From the NCBI RefSeq assembly GCF_004770615.1, contig NZ_RQER01000007.1, forward strand, positions 310,001 through 374,000: a stretch of DNA of 64,000 nt, in the 5' to 3' direction. Of the stretch, positions 8,831 through 16,893 are shown piece after piece. A model generated the notes under the pieces. It did not search any database, had not been told where the DNA came from, and worked only from the letters and a program-made list of their open reading frames with translations. A program made the translations under genes and the position numbers. The DNA comes from Leptospira langatensis (GTDB lineage Bacteria; Spirochaetota; Leptospiria; Leptospirales; Leptospiraceae). Numbering within the stretch: position 1 is the stretch's first letter; the number at the start of each line of letters is the position of its first letter.

Positions 8831-9732
8831 GTCTTGTCTTAGGCCTGGATATAGGCGCTCAAAGCATCAAGGCCTGCCTCACGGACCGAAAAGGTTCTAT
8901 CTTATACCAATGCGATCGAAAGACCGGTCCGGAAACTAGCAACGAAGACTTTCTCACCCTCTTAGAGGATTCCGTTTCAGAAGTATTCAATTTTTCTAAA
9001 GAACCCATTCAATCGATAGGGATCGGAAGCCCGGGACCTATAGATAAGGAAAATGGCATCTTGATATCTTCTGCCAATCTCCCGAAACTGAAGGACGTCC
9101 CTCTCGTTTCTCATTTAAAGAAGAAGTTTAACATTCCAGTATATTATGATAATGACGCAAACTGTGCAGCACTCGGGGAATATTGGTTCGGCTCCGGAAA
9201 GAATTCCCCTAGTCTCATCGTTATTACTTTGGGCACCGGACTCGGCGGAGGATGGGTCTTCGAAGGAAAGCTCTTCGACGGTTACAAGGGAAACTCCTTG
9301 GAAGTTGGACATACTACCATTCGTCCTGGCGGGGCTCTCTGCGGCTGCGGACAAAGAGGGTGCATAGAGGCTTACTTCAGTGCTTCCGGATTTTCTGCCA
9401 GATACTTGGAGAAAACCGGCAAGATCCTTTCCGATGTGGAAATTCTCTTTGAAACAGCGGAACAAGGAGATCCTTCCGCCAAACTCATCATAGAAGAAGG
9501 GATAGAAGCACTCGCGGAAACGATCCGAAATCTCATCCATCTATTCAATCCGGAGTGCATCGTACTTTCCGGAGGGATCGCAAGGTCGTATTCTCGATTC
9601 GGAAAACGACTTGAAAATCGGGTTCGAGAAATCATCTTTCCTATATTCAAAGACTATACAAGGATCCTGGCAGGCGGTTCCGTTACTGGGGCCTTAGGAG
9701 CGGCAAGTCTTTGCTTGGACAATAAAATATGA
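8827..9732 (+). CDS. ROK-family sugar kinase (glucokinase-like)
   Basis: Sugar kinase of 301 residues. The phosphate-1 motif is DIGAQSIK, a variant of DIGGTKI. The catalytic Asp lies in [20 protein letters not shown] follows, and the ROK zinc site [12 protein letters not shown] is intact with the downstream ASG. The absence of a helix-turn-helix N-terminus argues for a kinase rather than a NagC-type repressor. Glucose, N-acetylglucosamine or N-acetylmannosamine are possible substrates. It sits inside a tight operon with an ABC transporter and a HIT hydrolase, which does not reveal the substrate. Confidence 0.92.
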   Translation: MSLVLGLDIGAQSIKACLTDRKGSILYQCDRKTGPETSNEDFLTLLEDSVSEVFNFSKEPIQSIGIGSPGPIDKENGILISSANLPKLKDVPLVSHLKKKFNIPVYYDNDANCAALGEYWFGSGKNSPSLIVITLGTGLGGGWVFEGKLFDGYKGNSLEVGHTTIRPGGALCGCGQRGCIEAYFSASGFSARYLEKTGKILSDVEILFETAEQGDPSAKLIIEEGIEALAETIRNLIHLFNPECIVLSGGIARSYSRFGKRLENRVREIIFPIFKDYTRILAGGSVTGALGAASLCLDNKI

Positions 9733-10079
9733 GCGATCCGAACTGTTTATTCTGCAAAATCATCAAAAAAGAGATCCCGGCCAAAATAGAATTCGAAGAC
9801 GAGAATCTATTAGCTTTTTATGATATATCCCCTCAGGCGCCCACACATCTGCTTGTCATCCCGAAGAAGCATATCGTTTCCTTGGATCAGGCAGAGGCCT
9901 CGGACAAGGCCCTAATTGGAGAGATCCTTTTTCGGGTCTCAGAGATCGCAAAGTCTTTAGGTTTGGATAAGGAAGGCTTTAGAGTGGTAAATAACTCAGG
10001 AGCGCTCGGCGGACAGACAGTGTTCCATTTGCATTTCCATCTATTAGGTGGAAGACAAATGAAATGGCCCCCCGGCTGA
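9729..10079 (+). CDS. HIT-family nucleotide-binding protein (HinT-like)
   Basis: Purine nucleoside phosphoramidase-type protein of 116 residues, the normal HinT length. The N-terminus [13 protein letters not shown] and the catalytic triad motif [10 protein letters not shown] are diagnostic. HinT proteins hydrolyse aminoacyl-AMP and AMP-phosphoramidates. The gene overlaps the ROK kinase stop by 4 bp and is followed 16 bp later by a membrane protein gene, so it belongs to the 7644-11055 operon. Confidence 0.96.
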   Translation: MSDPNCLFCKIIKKEIPAKIEFEDENLLAFYDISPQAPTHLLVIPKKHIVSLDQAEASDKALIGEILFRVSEIAKSLGLDKEGFRVVNNSGALGGQTVFHLHFHLLGGRQMKWPPG

Positions 10080-10095
10080 TCTACGGAGAAGTATT

Positions 10096-11055
10096 TTGAA
10101 AAAACTCATTCTAGGCTTTGCTATCAGTGCGCTTTCCCTGGGATTCCTTTTTTGGAACCTGGATCTTTCCGGCTTTCGATCCATATTGGAGAGATGGCAA
10201 CCGATCTACCTAGCCCCCTTCTTTCTTGTAATCATCTGGGGACTTCTACTCTTCTCCTGGAGGTGGTATCTATTATTGCATAAGAAGGTTTCCTTCAAGA
10301 TCTCACTTCTTTCCGCATATATAGGTGTGGGAGCGAACCAATTCCTTCCAGCAAGAGGAGGAGACCTATTTCGACTCTATCTATGTCGACAAGGAACGGA
10401 CATAGGTTATGCGAGTCTCGTAAGCGGGATCTTCCTAGAGAAAGTATTAGATTTTTCTTTTATATTCTGCGCAGGTTTGGGGGCCTTATTCCTATTAGGA
10501 GTCAACCAAACAGACACGAAGCTCTTCTTTCCCTTACTCGGGATCATCGGCATCTTTTCCGCTCTAGGGATAGTGCGCTTCTTCCATCCCAAATTGATCC
10601 AACTTGGAGAATGGATGTTTTCCAAAATAGGAAAGCGAGAATTCTTTCGAGACAATCTGGCGTCTCAGATCACAGAACTCGGGAGTTTTTTAACATTTCG
10701 TAATATAAGTACCTATGGGCTTCTTACCGGGGCGACCTGGCTTTTTGGTTATGCAATCCATTATACCTTATTGCAATATTTGGTCGGGATCCATCTCAGC
10801 CCTTTACAGACTATCTTTATTATGTTTTGTGGAGCGGTAGGAGTGATGGTCCCTTCTGCTCCGTCGGGCGCGGGAGTATACCATGCCTCCATCACATCCG
10901 GCTTTGTATTATTGGGAAGGGATAGCTCGGAAGGTTTGGTCTATGCAACCACTGTGCATTTAGGCCAGATGATCTCGCTCGGGATCTTAACCGCCATCTT
11001 GTATGTATATTGGTCCTTTTCAGGACAGGAGAAGAAACCGGAATTAGGAAGATAG
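10096..11055 (+). CDS. lysylphosphatidylglycerol synthase TM-region family protein (YbhN/AglD-like)
   Basis: Polytopic membrane protein of 319 residues with about eight hydrophobic helices. Family signatures include the conserved region around VGANQFLPARGGDLFRLYL (residues about 76-95) and GVMVPSAPSGAGVYHAS (about 254-270), found in the UPF0104 flippase-like family. Relatives take part in flipping or modifying lipid-linked molecules; the soluble aminoacyl-transferase domain of MprF is absent. The TTG start lies 16 bp after the HIT gene. The stop codon is embedded in the hairpin at 11052-11076, which likely ends the operon. Confidence 0.85.
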   Translation: MKKLILGFAISALSLGFLFWNLDLSGFRSILERWQPIYLAPFFLVIIWGLLLFSWRWYLLLHKKVSFKISLLSAYIGVGANQFLPARGGDLFRLYLCRQGTDIGYASLVSGIFLEKVLDFSFIFCAGLGALFLLGVNQTDTKLFFPLLGIIGIFSALGIVRFFHPKLIQLGEWMFSKIGKREFFRDNLASQITELGSFLTFRNISTYGLLTGATWLFGYAIHYTLLQYLVGIHLSPLQTIFIMFCGAVGVMVPSAPSGAGVYHASITSGFVLLGRDSSEGLVYATTVHLGQMISLGILTAILYVYWSFSGQEKKPELGR

Positions 11056-11076
11056 TTCCCACAATGTGGGAACTAT
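11052..11076. terminator. perfect 12-bp-arm palindrome overlapping a stop codon
   Basis: ATAGTTCCCACA and TGTGGGAACTAT flank a single central base, giving a 12-bp hairpin that starts inside the TAG stop of the YbhN-like gene. It lacks a clear poly-U run, so termination may be Rho-assisted. It also forms the distal end of the dispersed repeat copy A (11052-11180). Confidence 0.55.
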
Positions 11077-11180
11077 TTAAGTAACCGGGAATTTTCAGTT
11101 GCGAACATAAGGCTTTTGTGATATAGCGGAGGCGCTTCTCCCGCAAGCCCTCCTCCACCACCCAATTCGGGTGGGGGCCG
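11052..11180 (-). repeat. dispersed intergenic repeat, copy A (diverged)
   Basis: Read on the minus strand this stretch has, in order, a GC-rich hairpin (CCACCC and GGGTGG at 11058+100 to 11174), a CCTCC block, ATCACAAAA, TTCCCGG and finally TGTGGGAACT. The same blocks in the same order and nearly the same spacing make up copies B (39676) and C (43914). Copy A is the most diverged and ends in a complete GTGGGAACT palindrome. No protein is likely to be encoded. Confidence 0.6.
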
Positions 11181-11191
11181 CCCTGAATCGC

Positions 11192-11212
11192 CGGAACGGA
11201 AGTTCCGTTCCG
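11192..11212. terminator. 10-bp-arm palindrome after the lipoprotein gene
   Basis: CGGAACGGAA and TTCCGTTCCG flank one central base, a strong GC-rich hairpin 2 bp past the stop of the minus-strand lipoprotein gene. The position fits a transcription terminator, although no U-tract follows. It may act from both directions together with the hairpin at 11052-11076. Confidence 0.5.
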
Positions 11213-11214
11213 AA

Positions 11215-11637
11215 TTATTCCGGTTTAGTGAGCTTCTCCAGATCTTCACAACCTGGGATATTTAATTTTTTTCCTCTGGAGCTCTTGAACGGCTCACAGG
11301 TAGAAGCTTCCAATCCGGAAATACAAGCCTCGAATGTGGAGACCATTTCAGGAGTCACTTGCTCTTTCTTCTCCGTTCTACGTTGCTTTGCCTTTTCGAA
11401 TTCTTCTTTGAAATGACTAACGCAGTTTTCTTCGGATTGCATAAAAGGAGGGATCATATTCCGATACTGAGCCGGGATCTTTTCCAGCTCGTCTTTAGTG
11501 CACTCGATAGTTTTAGAGCAAATTGCTTTCTGGAAACGAGGAACTAGTTCGTTCAGTTTTTCCTCAGGTGACTTGGAACAGGAAACCATGAACAAGGTCC
11601 CTGAGAGAAGGAACATTAGAATTTTTGTATATTTCAT
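11215..11637 (-). CDS. small cysteine-containing lipoprotein
   Basis: 140-residue lipoprotein beginning MKYTKILMF with a lipobox ending MVSC. The mature chain carries four further cysteines (AICSKTIECTK, ENCVSHF, EACISG, STCEP, PGCED; positions roughly 41-130), regularly spaced and probably paired in disulfides in the periplasm. This pattern recalls small leptospiral lipoprotein families, but I cannot name one with certainty. The start is set at 11637 because GGAG lies 7 nt upstream; an upstream in-frame extension lacks a signal peptide arrangement. An inverted repeat (11674-11690) lies in its upstream region. Confidence 0.8.
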   Translation of the reverse strand: MKYTKILMFLLSGTLFMVSCSKSPEEKLNELVPRFQKAICSKTIECTKDELEKIPAQYRNMIPPFMQSEENCVSHFKEEFEKAKQRRTEKKEQVTPEMVSTFEACISGLEASTCEPFKSSRGKKLNIPGCEDLEKLTKPE

Positions 11638-11673
11638 TGAAAACTCCATAAATAATTTTTTGAACAAGCCTAA

Positions 11674-11690
11674 GTTGTGGGACCTCCAAC
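11674..11690. repeat. short inverted repeat of the GGGANCTCC class
   Basis: GTTG-TGGGACCTC-CAAC reads as a near palindrome upstream of the lipoprotein gene start. It resembles the palindrome at 38428-38445 and the GTGGGAACT ends of the long intergenic repeats, so it may be a solo remnant of the same class. Only sequence similarity supports this. Confidence 0.35.
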
Positions 11691-11843
11691 GAAAATCCTT
11701 TTTCATAACCTTACGCAAATTAAACTAGTTTTCTCCGTTTTAGTGGAGGATTTATCTTCTTTTTTGCGTCGTATACGTTTCGAAATGATTTTTTTTATTT
11801 CCAAATCTGACAATCAAAGGTAATTTCTGATCCCTCTGGCCCT

Positions 11844-13130
11844 ATGGAAAAAACAAAGAATGGCAAGAATTCAAGAGTTGTAGTAACCGGTATCGGGGTC
11901 ATACTGCCCAATACTTTCTCCGTGGGAGACTTCTGGACCAACCTTTCGGAAGGAAGATCCCAGTTAGACTTCATCACTCGCTTCCCTACCGACAATTTCC
12001 CGATCAAGGTCGCGGGAGAAATGAACACATTCGACTGGAGAAAACATCTCCCCGATCTCAGCGACAAATACGCAAAGAATTACAATACGGAAACACTCGC
12101 CCTCATGTCTGCAATGGAAGAAGCAAACAAGGATGCAGGGATCAAAAAAGGGGATCTCGAACCCAGCAGAGTGGGATTTATAGATTCTTCTTCTAGAGCT
12201 TCTTTATCTTGGTGGGATTTTGCCTGGAGAAAGTACCTAGAGGAAAAGGATCATAACGTATTTGACCGTTATTCGGTGCTTACCTCCATGGCATCCAATC
12301 CCACAAACTTAACGGCGATTAACGCAAACATCCAAGGATTCGTTACCACTGTTTCCGCGGCCTGTGTAGGCGGGCACCATGCGATCAGTTTATGTTACCA
12401 AGCCATCCGAAAAGGAAGAGCCGAGGTAATGTATGCCGGAGGACATGAATTTCCTCTCTTGCAGCCGCTCATGTTGATGTACTCCGATCCATTGAGCAGG
12501 GTTATGTCCTTAGAAAAAGATAATCCTAAAAGAGGGATCCGCCCTTACGACAAGACCAGGGACGGTTTCCTTTTGGGAGAAGGAGCAGTCGTACTCGTGC
12601 TCGAAAGATTGGACAGGGCCTTGCAAAGAGGAGCCAGGATCTATTCCGAGATCTTAGGAACCTATAGCTATAACGAAGCGGATCATGCCATGAGAATGGA
12701 CCTAACCGGAAAGAAAGCCGCAACCGGTCTAAAACATCTTATGAAGATCAGCAATCTCAGACTAGGGGACATCGATTATTTCTGCGGACACGGAACTGCA
12801 ACCCATAACAACGATTTAGCGGAAAGTAGAGCGATCTCCCTTCTCTATGAGGGACGCCCCAAATTCCATTGGGCACCCGTAGGCTCCATCAAGCCGATCT
12901 TCGGGCATACGTTCGGAGCCGCAGGGATCATCAATGTGGCGGCAACCTCTCTCATGATGCAAAAACAAACCCTCTGCCCGACCATCAATCTGGAAACTCC
13001 GGACCCGGAATGCGATCATGATCATATCGCAGAAGGCCAGCGCAAGGCGAAACTCAGGAACGCGATCTCCATGGCTTTCGCGATCGGAAGCCAATCTTCT
13101 TTTGTAAGTCTAGCCGCTCCGGAATTCTGA
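11844..13130 (+). CDS. beta-ketoacyl-ACP synthase II-type condensing enzyme
   Basis: Condensing enzyme of 428 residues that would extend an acyl chain by decarboxylative condensation with malonyl-ACP. The thiolase-fold triad is present: C174 in SAACVGGHHAI, H316 in GHGTATHNND and H355 in IFGHTFGAAG. The nucleophile loop (AACVGG) departs from the TACATG usual in housekeeping FabF, so this may be a paralogue used for a special acyl product. It lies 8 bp upstream of a SiaB-like kinase gene and is probably co-transcribed with it. Other lipid-type enzymes are nearby (14481-19755). Confidence 0.9.
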   Translation: MEKTKNGKNSRVVVTGIGVILPNTFSVGDFWTNLSEGRSQLDFITRFPTDNFPIKVAGEMNTFDWRKHLPDLSDKYAKNYNTETLALMSAMEEANKDAGIKKGDLEPSRVGFIDSSSRASLSWWDFAWRKYLEEKDHNVFDRYSVLTSMASNPTNLTAINANIQGFVTTVSAACVGGHHAISLCYQAIRKGRAEVMYAGGHEFPLLQPLMLMYSDPLSRVMSLEKDNPKRGIRPYDKTRDGFLLGEGAVVLVLERLDRALQRGARIYSEILGTYSYNEADHAMRMDLTGKKAATGLKHLMKISNLRLGDIDYFCGHGTATHNNDLAESRAISLLYEGRPKFHWAPVGSIKPIFGHTFGAAGIINVAATSLMMQKQTLCPTINLETPDPECDHDHIAEGQRKAKLRNAISMAFAIGSQSSFVSLAAPEF

Positions 13131-13138
13131 GGAAGAGA

Positions 13139-13666
13139 ATGCAACTATCAAAACAATATAATATCCTAAAAAGGACAGGAGTTGCCCTTCTCTACAAGGG
13201 TCCGTTCTCCGAGACAACGATCTCTGCTCTAAATGAACTTTTAAAGGAGAAGTTAGAAGGAGAAAAGAAGAAGAACCGAATTCTCACGGTCTTCGTCGAG
13301 ATGGCGCAAAACGTTGCTCATTATTCCAAGGAAAGGGATGAGAAGAGCGGTATAGGGATCCTAGCTCTGCGAAAGAAAGCGCATAACTGGGAGTTGAACT
13401 GCGGGAATGCGATCGATTCTTCTCAGAGTGAATTCCTAAAGAAGAAGTTGGAAGAGATCAAAAGCCTTTCCGACGAAGAACTAAAACTAAAATACAACGA
13501 ACAGATCCGTTCCGATAGACCGGAGAAGAGCAAGGGAGCAGGACTGGGATTCTACGAGATCGCTCGCAAATCGGATCTGCCCTTAGTCATTCAATTTGAA
13601 GAAGGGGAAGAAGAGGAGATCTTCTTCAGATTAACTGCCAGATTCCTGCTCGAAGAAGCCGAATAA
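13139..13666 (+). CDS. SiaB-like protein kinase (DUF6272), paralogue 1
   Basis: Protein of 175 residues closely resembling the product of 25227-25781. Both carry a histidine-kinase-like ATP fold: an N-box (VFVEMAQNVAHYS) and a G-box (KGAGLGFYEIARKS). In Pseudomonas, SiaB phosphorylates SiaC on a Thr, opposing the phosphatase SiaA. No SiaC-like gene is adjacent here; the gene follows a KAS II gene by 8 bp and converges with a PP2C phosphatase. The function is therefore inferred: it could act on the SiaC at 25784 or on another partner. The family call is fairly secure. Confidence 0.82.
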   Translation: MQLSKQYNILKRTGVALLYKGPFSETTISALNELLKEKLEGEKKKNRILTVFVEMAQNVAHYSKERDEKSGIGILALRKKAHNWELNCGNAIDSSQSEFLKKKLEEIKSLSDEELKLKYNEQIRSDRPEKSKGAGLGFYEIARKSDLPLVIQFEEGEEEEIFFRLTARFLLEEAE

Positions 13667-13679
13667 ATATTAATAAAAC

Positions 13680-14444
13680 TTAAACCGCTTCTATCTGAAT
13701 GATCAACACGGTATGATTATCCCTGGTCAGTCGGATATTTGCCTCTTCCGAAAGATGTCTGCAAGTCTCTCTTAGATCGTGGCTGTCTCTCAAGATCTTT
13801 TCCATCTGATCAATATTCAGGACTTCAGTTAAACCGTCGCTACAGATCAGCAAATAATCCCCGGCAGACAATTTTCCGGTAAGATCGAAGATATCCGCCT
13901 CCATACTCTTGGAGCCGCCACCTATACAACTAGTGAGAAGGTTCCTTCCGTGGCCGATCCCTAATTCTTCGCTGATATTATGATCTACGGTCACTTTCTT
14001 CAGGCCGTCTTTATCCAGATGATACAATCTGCTGTCACCCACATTGAATACCCAGGACTTTCGCTTTCCTAACAAGCACCCAACTAAAGTCGTTCCCATT
14101 TTCGGTTTATGAATGGACTCGCCATAAGAGTTCACTTCGTTATTGATCTTACGAAGAAGGTTCTTCCATCCGGTGGAAGGCAATTCTTCTATGGGTCGGA
14201 TCGCTCTCTCCATCCAAGAAAGTTTTTCCAACGCAACTCTACTTGCGATCTCTCCTGCCTCATGTCCGCCCAGCCCATCTGCGAGAGCGAAAAGAGCTGC
14301 AACAGACTCTGTATCCAATTCCTGAACAGAATCCAATTCTCCATGAGTTTGCCCACAGACAATCGTCTCTATCGCTAAGAAAGAATCTTCATTATGAGAA
14401 CGAAAGTTTCCCTTATCCGTAATTGCATAATAGCGGAGTTTCAT
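13680..14444 (-). CDS. PP2C-family protein phosphatase
   Basis: Ser/Thr phosphatase of 254 residues, the single-domain bacterial PP2C/Stp type. Metal-binding motifs are visible: RSHNEDS near residue 16, ALADGLGGHEAGEIAS near 52, GTTLVG, NVGDSRLY, CSDGLTEVL and DNHTVLIIQ. It is 36 bp downstream of the SDR gene on the same strand, so it likely ends the thioesterase-thioesterase-SDR operon. It converges with the SiaB-like gene 13 bp away. Antagonism between this phosphatase and a nearby kinase is plausible but rests only on position. Confidence 0.92.
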   Translation of the reverse strand: MKLRYYAITDKGNFRSHNEDSFLAIETIVCGQTHGELDSVQELDTESVAALFALADGLGGHEAGEIASRVALEKLSWMERAIRPIEELPSTGWKNLLRKINNEVNSYGESIHKPKMGTTLVGCLLGKRKSWVFNVGDSRLYHLDKDGLKKVTVDHNISEELGIGHGRNLLTSCIGGGSKSMEADIFDLTGKLSAGDYLLICSDGLTEVLNIDQMEKILRDSHDLRETCRHLSEEANIRLTRDNHTVLIIQIEAV

Positions 14445-14480
14445 ATATTTATACCGGACACACTGCGTAAGACCCGGATT

Positions 14481-15242
14481 TTACTTTGCAGTGTATCCTC
14501 CGTCTACCGGAAGCGCAACCCCGGTAACGAAGGAGGCCTCGTCCGAACAGAGCCATACTGCCGCCTTTGCCACTTCTTCCGGCTCGGACAGTCGATTGAC
14601 AGGATGCAGTCGAGTGATCTTTCTTTCTGCTTCTTTCGGATCTGGAGAAGAATGAAATAGACCTTCTAACATTTCGGTGCGGATAAATCCGGGACATACA
14701 GCGTTCACTCTGATATTCTTCTCCGCATATTCCAAGGCTGCGGATCTTGTCAGACCAACTACTCCATGTTTGGCGGCAGCGTAAGGAGCTACCTTCCAAT
14801 CCGCACCTACGAGACCGGCAATAGAGGAAATATTCACTATGGAACCCCGCCCTCTCTTTAAGATCAGCTCTATCTCGTGTTTCATGCAAAGCCATGTGCC
14901 TTTCAAATCCACCGAAAGTACCTTATCCCAAACCTTTTCAGGATAAAGATGCAGATCCGTCGACAGACCTCCAACTGCGGCGTTATTTACCGCATAGTCC
15001 AATCCCCCGAACTCGGACTCCGCTTTTTGCACGAAATCCTTTACCTGCGAATCGTTAGACACGTCGCAAGGGAAGAATTTCGCAACTCCACCGGATTTCG
15101 CGACTTCCTCTTCCGTTTTTTTTCCTTCTTCTTCTCTTCGTCCGCAGAAGAGTACCTTGGCCCCTCTGGACGCAAATTCCAATACGATGGACTTGCCTAT
15201 GCCTGCGTTTCCACCGGTAACTAAAGCAACTTTGTTTTTCAT
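14481..15242 (-). CDS. short-chain dehydrogenase/reductase
   Basis: NAD(P)-dependent oxidoreductase of 253 residues with a full classical SDR set: TGGNAGIG (cofactor, about 9-16), NNAAVGG, the catalytic Ser in NISSIAG, YAAAK with the catalytic Tyr and Lys, and the C-terminal VTGVALPVDGGYT. It resembles FabG and other acyl or alcohol dehydrogenases. Its ATG overlaps the stop of the upstream thioesterase/four-helix-bundle gene (ATGA), so it may reduce a beta-keto product of the local condensing enzymes; that is inference. Confidence 0.93.
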   Translation of the reverse strand: MKNKVALVTGGNAGIGKSIVLEFASRGAKVLFCGRREEEGKKTEEEVAKSGGVAKFFPCDVSNDSQVKDFVQKAESEFGGLDYAVNNAAVGGLSTDLHLYPEKVWDKVLSVDLKGTWLCMKHEIELILKRGRGSIVNISSIAGLVGADWKVAPYAAAKHGVVGLTRSAALEYAEKNIRVNAVCPGFIRTEMLEGLFHSSPDPKEAERKITRLHPVNRLSEPEEVAKAAVWLCSDEASFVTGVALPVDGGYTAK

Positions 15243-16117
15243 CGGATCTTCCTGGCTTCTCCGGTTCGGACTCTATTTAAGTATTTCTTTAAATGAGAAT
15301 TAATGATCTCAAGATCGTCCAGTTCTTGAGCGGGATCCACCGCCCCCAGATCCGCGATCAAGATGAGAAGATAACGTAACTCTTCCAGGTGGACCTTTGC
15401 CTTGAGTATATTCTTGATCTTCTCGGAGCGTATTCTGGTTCCCCAGGCTCCTGCGATCCGAACAGGCAAAAGAGAAGAAACGGATTTAATATGATCGATT
15501 AGGTTCGGCTCCACTTTCTCCTTCCAAGAATCGCAGAGCTCATAAAGATGCAGAAGGAACACATGAGCGAGTTTCCAAACTTCTAATTTACGGAATCCGG
15601 ATACGAATCCGTCCGGTCCAAGAGTCCCTGAAGATGCAGTTCCTATCTCAGGACTCGGCTGTGAGATGATCTTCCCGGTTTCGAATTTTTTCCTGAATCC
15701 GTCCGGAATAGGTACAACCTTTCTCTGGGAATAATCGAAGAATAACACCCGTATCTTGACCACGGAGACCTTCTCCGTTCTATTTTTCTTAGAGAGACGA
15801 AAATACAGATCGAAGGACTTTTCTCCCAGATTGTCCAAGGAAACATCTATGATCACTTTATCTTTATATAATAATTCTCCCTGATACAGTATATTAGCAT
15901 TCGCGAATATGATACTGTTCCCATGTATATCGGTTACCGAATATCCAAGGTACTGAAAGAATTGCAGATGGGCCTCCATTACGAGATCCAATATGCTTGC
16001 GAAGGACACATGTATATCCAGACTCAGATCTATCTTTCGGATCAGGATCTCAGTTGAGAAATAATACCGAGCCGGAAATTCCGGGTCGGAGTTTGGCACC
16101 TGGGGATTGGAACTCAT
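15239..16117 (-). CDS. hotdog thioesterase-like domain fused to an S23-type four-helix bundle
   Basis: 292 residues in two parts. Residues about 15-145 resemble 4HBT acyl-CoA thioesterases and share the pattern of the neighbouring 147-residue protein: an Asp/His-rich first helix region, a LYQGELLYKDKVIIDVSL strand pair and VKIRVLFFDY. Residues about 168-285 (FRKLEVWKLAHVFLLHLYEL, a central SSLLPVRIAGAWG, then LRYLLILIADLG) match the pattern of the four-helix-bundle proteins first seen inside spirochaete 23S rRNA intervening sequences. The gene overlaps its neighbours by 4 bp at both ends, so the reading frame is embedded in an operon. Which activity survives is unknown. Confidence 0.75.
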   Translation of the reverse strand: MSSNPQVPNSDPEFPARYYFSTEILIRKIDLSLDIHVSFASILDLVMEAHLQFFQYLGYSVTDIHGNSIIFANANILYQGELLYKDKVIIDVSLDNLGEKSFDLYFRLSKKNRTEKVSVVKIRVLFFDYSQRKVVPIPDGFRKKFETGKIISQPSPEIGTASSGTLGPDGFVSGFRKLEVWKLAHVFLLHLYELCDSWKEKVEPNLIDHIKSVSSLLPVRIAGAWGTRIRSEKIKNILKAKVHLEELRYLLILIADLGAVDPAQELDDLEIINSHLKKYLNRVRTGEARKIR

Positions 16118-16557
16118 GAGCTAAACTTTGCCCGAAAGCTATCCGGGATTTCCAAGGTTTTCTTAGAGACGTAGTCGAAGAAGACCAGAGCGATCTTCAC
16201 GAAGGCAACTTCTTCTCCGCTTTTTTTGTTCGTTGCTTTTACGAGAAGTTCACAGGACTTCTTTCCCAGATTGGAAATTCCTAGAGCAAATTCCAAAATG
16301 TCCCCTGCCTTCGCCTCGGATCTGTATTCCGCTTCCATCTTGGGAATAATGATATTCGCACCGGCAATGTTTGCCTTAGACCAAGAGTGAGACTCCAGGA
16401 ATGCGTCGAATGCCTCATTCACTAAGGGAATGATCGTCTCATAGGTAACATGAGAAACGAAGAGTCCGCCTACTACGGTCGCGCTTCGGGTATCGGATCT
16501 ACGAACGATCAAGTCCGTCCGAAAAGAGAAGGACTGGCTTTCGGAGAGCTGGGACAT
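16114..16557 (-). CDS. acyl-CoA thioesterase-like hotdog protein (4HBT)
   Basis: 147-residue single-domain hotdog-fold protein, the usual 4HBT length. It has the long central helix (SHVTYETIIPLVNEAFDAFL) followed by beta strands (AEYRSEAKAGDILEFALGI, KKSGEEVAFVKIALVFFDY). It would hydrolyse acyl-CoA or acyl-ACP thioesters in the cytoplasm. It is the first gene of the minus-strand operon 16557-13680 and overlaps the next gene by 4 bp. A good ribosome-binding site (AAGGA) lies 5 nt before its ATG. It is homologous to the N-terminal part of that next gene, suggesting tandem duplication. Confidence 0.85.
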   Translation of the reverse strand: MSQLSESQSFSFRTDLIVRRSDTRSATVVGGLFVSHVTYETIIPLVNEAFDAFLESHSWSKANIAGANIIIPKMEAEYRSEAKAGDILEFALGISNLGKKSCELLVKATNKKSGEEVAFVKIALVFFDYVSKKTLEIPDSFRAKFSS

Positions 16558-16893
16558 AGGTTCCTTCTTTCGGGAAAAGATACTATTAATATCGGAACCC
16601 GGAAATCCGATCTTAAAGGACCTATGAGAAGAGAGGAGCTTAGTCTTTCCAAAATTTTAAACCTTGGAAATATTTTTTATACTTGAGTCCGGAGGAAATA
16701 CTGCGATATAATCGGATGAGTAACTCGAAAGTTTTACTCTAAACGATGTTAGTTTCTATGGGTCGTTGACAATTCGCAAGAATTCGTTTCGACGGTATTT
16801 TCCGTCGAATTTCGTATGAAACCGGCCTTTTTTCCGTCAAAAGACTAATCTTTAAAAACGAAGAAGTCAGGCCGCTTCTTTGCGAATACGATA
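16558..16893. other. 336-bp divergent intergenic region
   Basis: Separates the minus-strand thioesterase operon from the CoA-transferase gene. I see no gene, tRNA or clear repeat. It holds a candidate plus-strand promoter (16683-16712), a TTGACA at 16766 without a well-placed -10, and a small inverted repeat (GACGGTATTTTCCGTC) near 16791-16806. Promoters for both directions must lie here. Confidence 0.5.
16683..16712 (+). promoter_or_regulatory. candidate sigma-70-type promoter
   Basis: TTGAGT (16683-16688) and a perfect TATAAT (16707-16712) are separated by 18 bp. Transcription would start near 16719 and read into the CoA-transferase gene with a leader of about 175 nt. Both boxes are seen directly; use in vivo is inferred. 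Confidence 0.35.

Noticed and set aside
10892..11161. Minus-strand reading frame of 89 residues over the end of the YbhN-like gene and repeat copy A
   Set aside because: It consists of repeat sequence plus antisense of a real gene; no ribosome-binding site or coherent fold.
14449..14895. 148-residue frame on the minus strand inside the SDR gene
   Set aside because: It is in another frame of the same strand as a full-motif SDR and shows an Arg/Ser-rich composition typical of shadow frames.
16766..16806. TTGACA-based promoter before the CoA-transferase gene
   Set aside because: No -10 box at 16-18 bp; the nearest TATTTT is 24 bp away. The TTGAGT/TATAAT pair at 16683-16712 is better.
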